Of a stretch of DNA of 6,324 nt, positions 5,740 through 6,324 are shown one piece after another. The notes beneath the pieces were generated by a model. The model searched no databases and was not told the DNA's origin. It saw nothing but the letters and a program-made list of their open reading frames with translations. The stretch spans positions 1 through 6,324 of the forward strand of contig CAIRTT010000193.1 of the NCBI GenBank assembly GCA_903881535.1. Reading direction: 5' to 3'. A program made the translations under genes and the position numbers. How positions within the stretch are numbered: the first letter of the stretch is position 1; every line of letters begins with the position of its first letter. Origin of the DNA: an uncultured Armatimonadota bacterium (GTDB taxonomy: Bacteria > Armatimonadota > Armatimonadia > Armatimonadales > Armatimonadaceae).

Positions 5740-6324
5740 TTACGCGTCGTGTGCGTTGATGCCAACGACTTGGTGGGCATCGCCAGTAAGAATTTCTGGA
5801 AGGGAAATCAATGCACACTTTGGATATCCAAGTGCCTCACACGTCGAGACAATTTCCTGGAAGTACCCGTGGCTGAAAACCACAATGTAGTCAACGGGAT
5901 CTGTTTGAAGATGTTCTGGAGCGTAAACCGGCAGCTGGGACTTTGGCATTCTTGAATTATGAAGCGCTGGATTGCCATCCACGAAGTAGCGGAAACCCGC
6001 TGAATTCTCGATGAGTGAGCAATACATAATTCCGCGGTAACCCGCGCCGTAGCCCGCTAATCGGATGCCACATTTGATGCAATCATCGATGAAACGGGAC
6101 AGATTGTCGATTCCTGTCGCAATCTCCTGAAATGCCTCTAAATGCCCACGGAAATCACGCTGTCGATGCTTCGTCTCGATCACACCGGTAAGGTCTGTCG
6201 CATGCTTTGCGATCACAAGCAATGAGTTTTCGCGACAGAGCGCGGCTGGGAGGAAGTTGGTTTCGATGATTTCCAGCCCGGCGAGGCGAAGAAGGACTCC
6301 AAGGCTGTCGCAATCCGGGTAGAT
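5740..6324 (-). CDS. SAM-dependent C-methyltransferase-like protein, C-terminal part (5' end outside window)
   Basis: The reading frame is open from the right edge, so 194 C-terminal residues are visible and the true start is beyond the window. A TTG at 6222 should not be taken as the start, because the frame and the family-like sequence continue upstream of it. The first visible residues, IYPDCDSLGVLLRLAGLEII, fit the end of a class I methyltransferase domain. They are followed by a linker and, from about residue 86, a domain like the C-methyltransferase C-terminal domain (PF08484 type): RLAGYGAGYRG (88-98), FRYFVDGNPAL (111-121), LPVYAPEHL (131-139) and DYIVVFSHGYFQEI (145-158). Such proteins methylate carbon atoms, for example of nucleotide sugars, using S-adenosylmethionine; the zinc-binding and SAM-binding parts are not in view. 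It is the most upstream visible gene of the - strand operon and ends 57 bases before the oxidoreductase-like gene. Substrate unknown. Confidence 0.75.
   Translation of the reverse strand: MYPDCDSLGVLLRLAGLEIIETNFLPAALCRENSLLVIAKHATDLTGVIETKHRQRDFRGHLEAFQEIATGIDNLSRFIDDCIKCGIRLAGYGAGYRGIMYCSLIENSAGFRYFVDGNPALHNSRMPKSQLPVYAPEHLQTDPVDYIVVFSHGYFQEIVSTCEALGYPKCALISLPEILTGDAHQVVGINAHDA

Noticed and set aside
5740..6222. A 160-residue gene starting with TTG at 6222
   Set aside because: The frame stays open to the window edge, and the upstream residues look like the end of a methyltransferase domain. It is a truncated view of a longer gene.

Overview
This 6.3 kb window looks like a chromosomal piece of a Gram-negative bacterium. 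The best guess is Acidobacteriota (Terriglobia-like). The grounds are two outer-membrane barrels of the 'alginate export' type, in the sequence style common in that phylum, next to an oxidoreductase-like protein of a family I associate with Acidobacteriota and Planctomycetes, with moderate GC content. The taxonomic call is inference from remembered family style, not a search result. No transposase, integrase, tRNA, rRNA or CRISPR array was seen.

Layout. Bases 1-261 are non-coding leader. On the + strand lie two tandem paralogous outer-membrane beta-barrel genes (262-1680 and 1777-3195). With the second start set at 1777, both products are exactly 472 residues and align without a single gap at about 62% identity (292/472 by hand count). 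The second gene has a strong Shine-Dalgarno sequence that lies inside a predicted 7-bp hairpin. On the - strand, running toward the barrels, is a three-gene set read in this order: the C-terminal part of a SAM-dependent C-methyltransferase (6324 to 5740, 5' end outside the window), a Gfo/Idh/MocA-like protein with altered signature motifs (5682-4489), and an MFS transporter (4478-3201). The gaps are 57 and 10 bases, so these three are probably one operon. The two transcription units converge with only 5 bases between stop codons.

How the genes may work together. The barrels would give passage through the outer membrane, the MFS protein through the inner membrane, and the two enzyme-like proteins suggest work on a small sugar-like or acidic metabolite. 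The link between the two units rests only on proximity. The most interesting small-scale signals are RNA structures at two translation starts. One hides the Shine-Dalgarno sequence of the second barrel. The other displays the Shine-Dalgarno sequence of the oxidoreductase-like gene in a hexaloop that matches the CsrA/RsmE binding pattern ANGGAN closed by a C-G pair.
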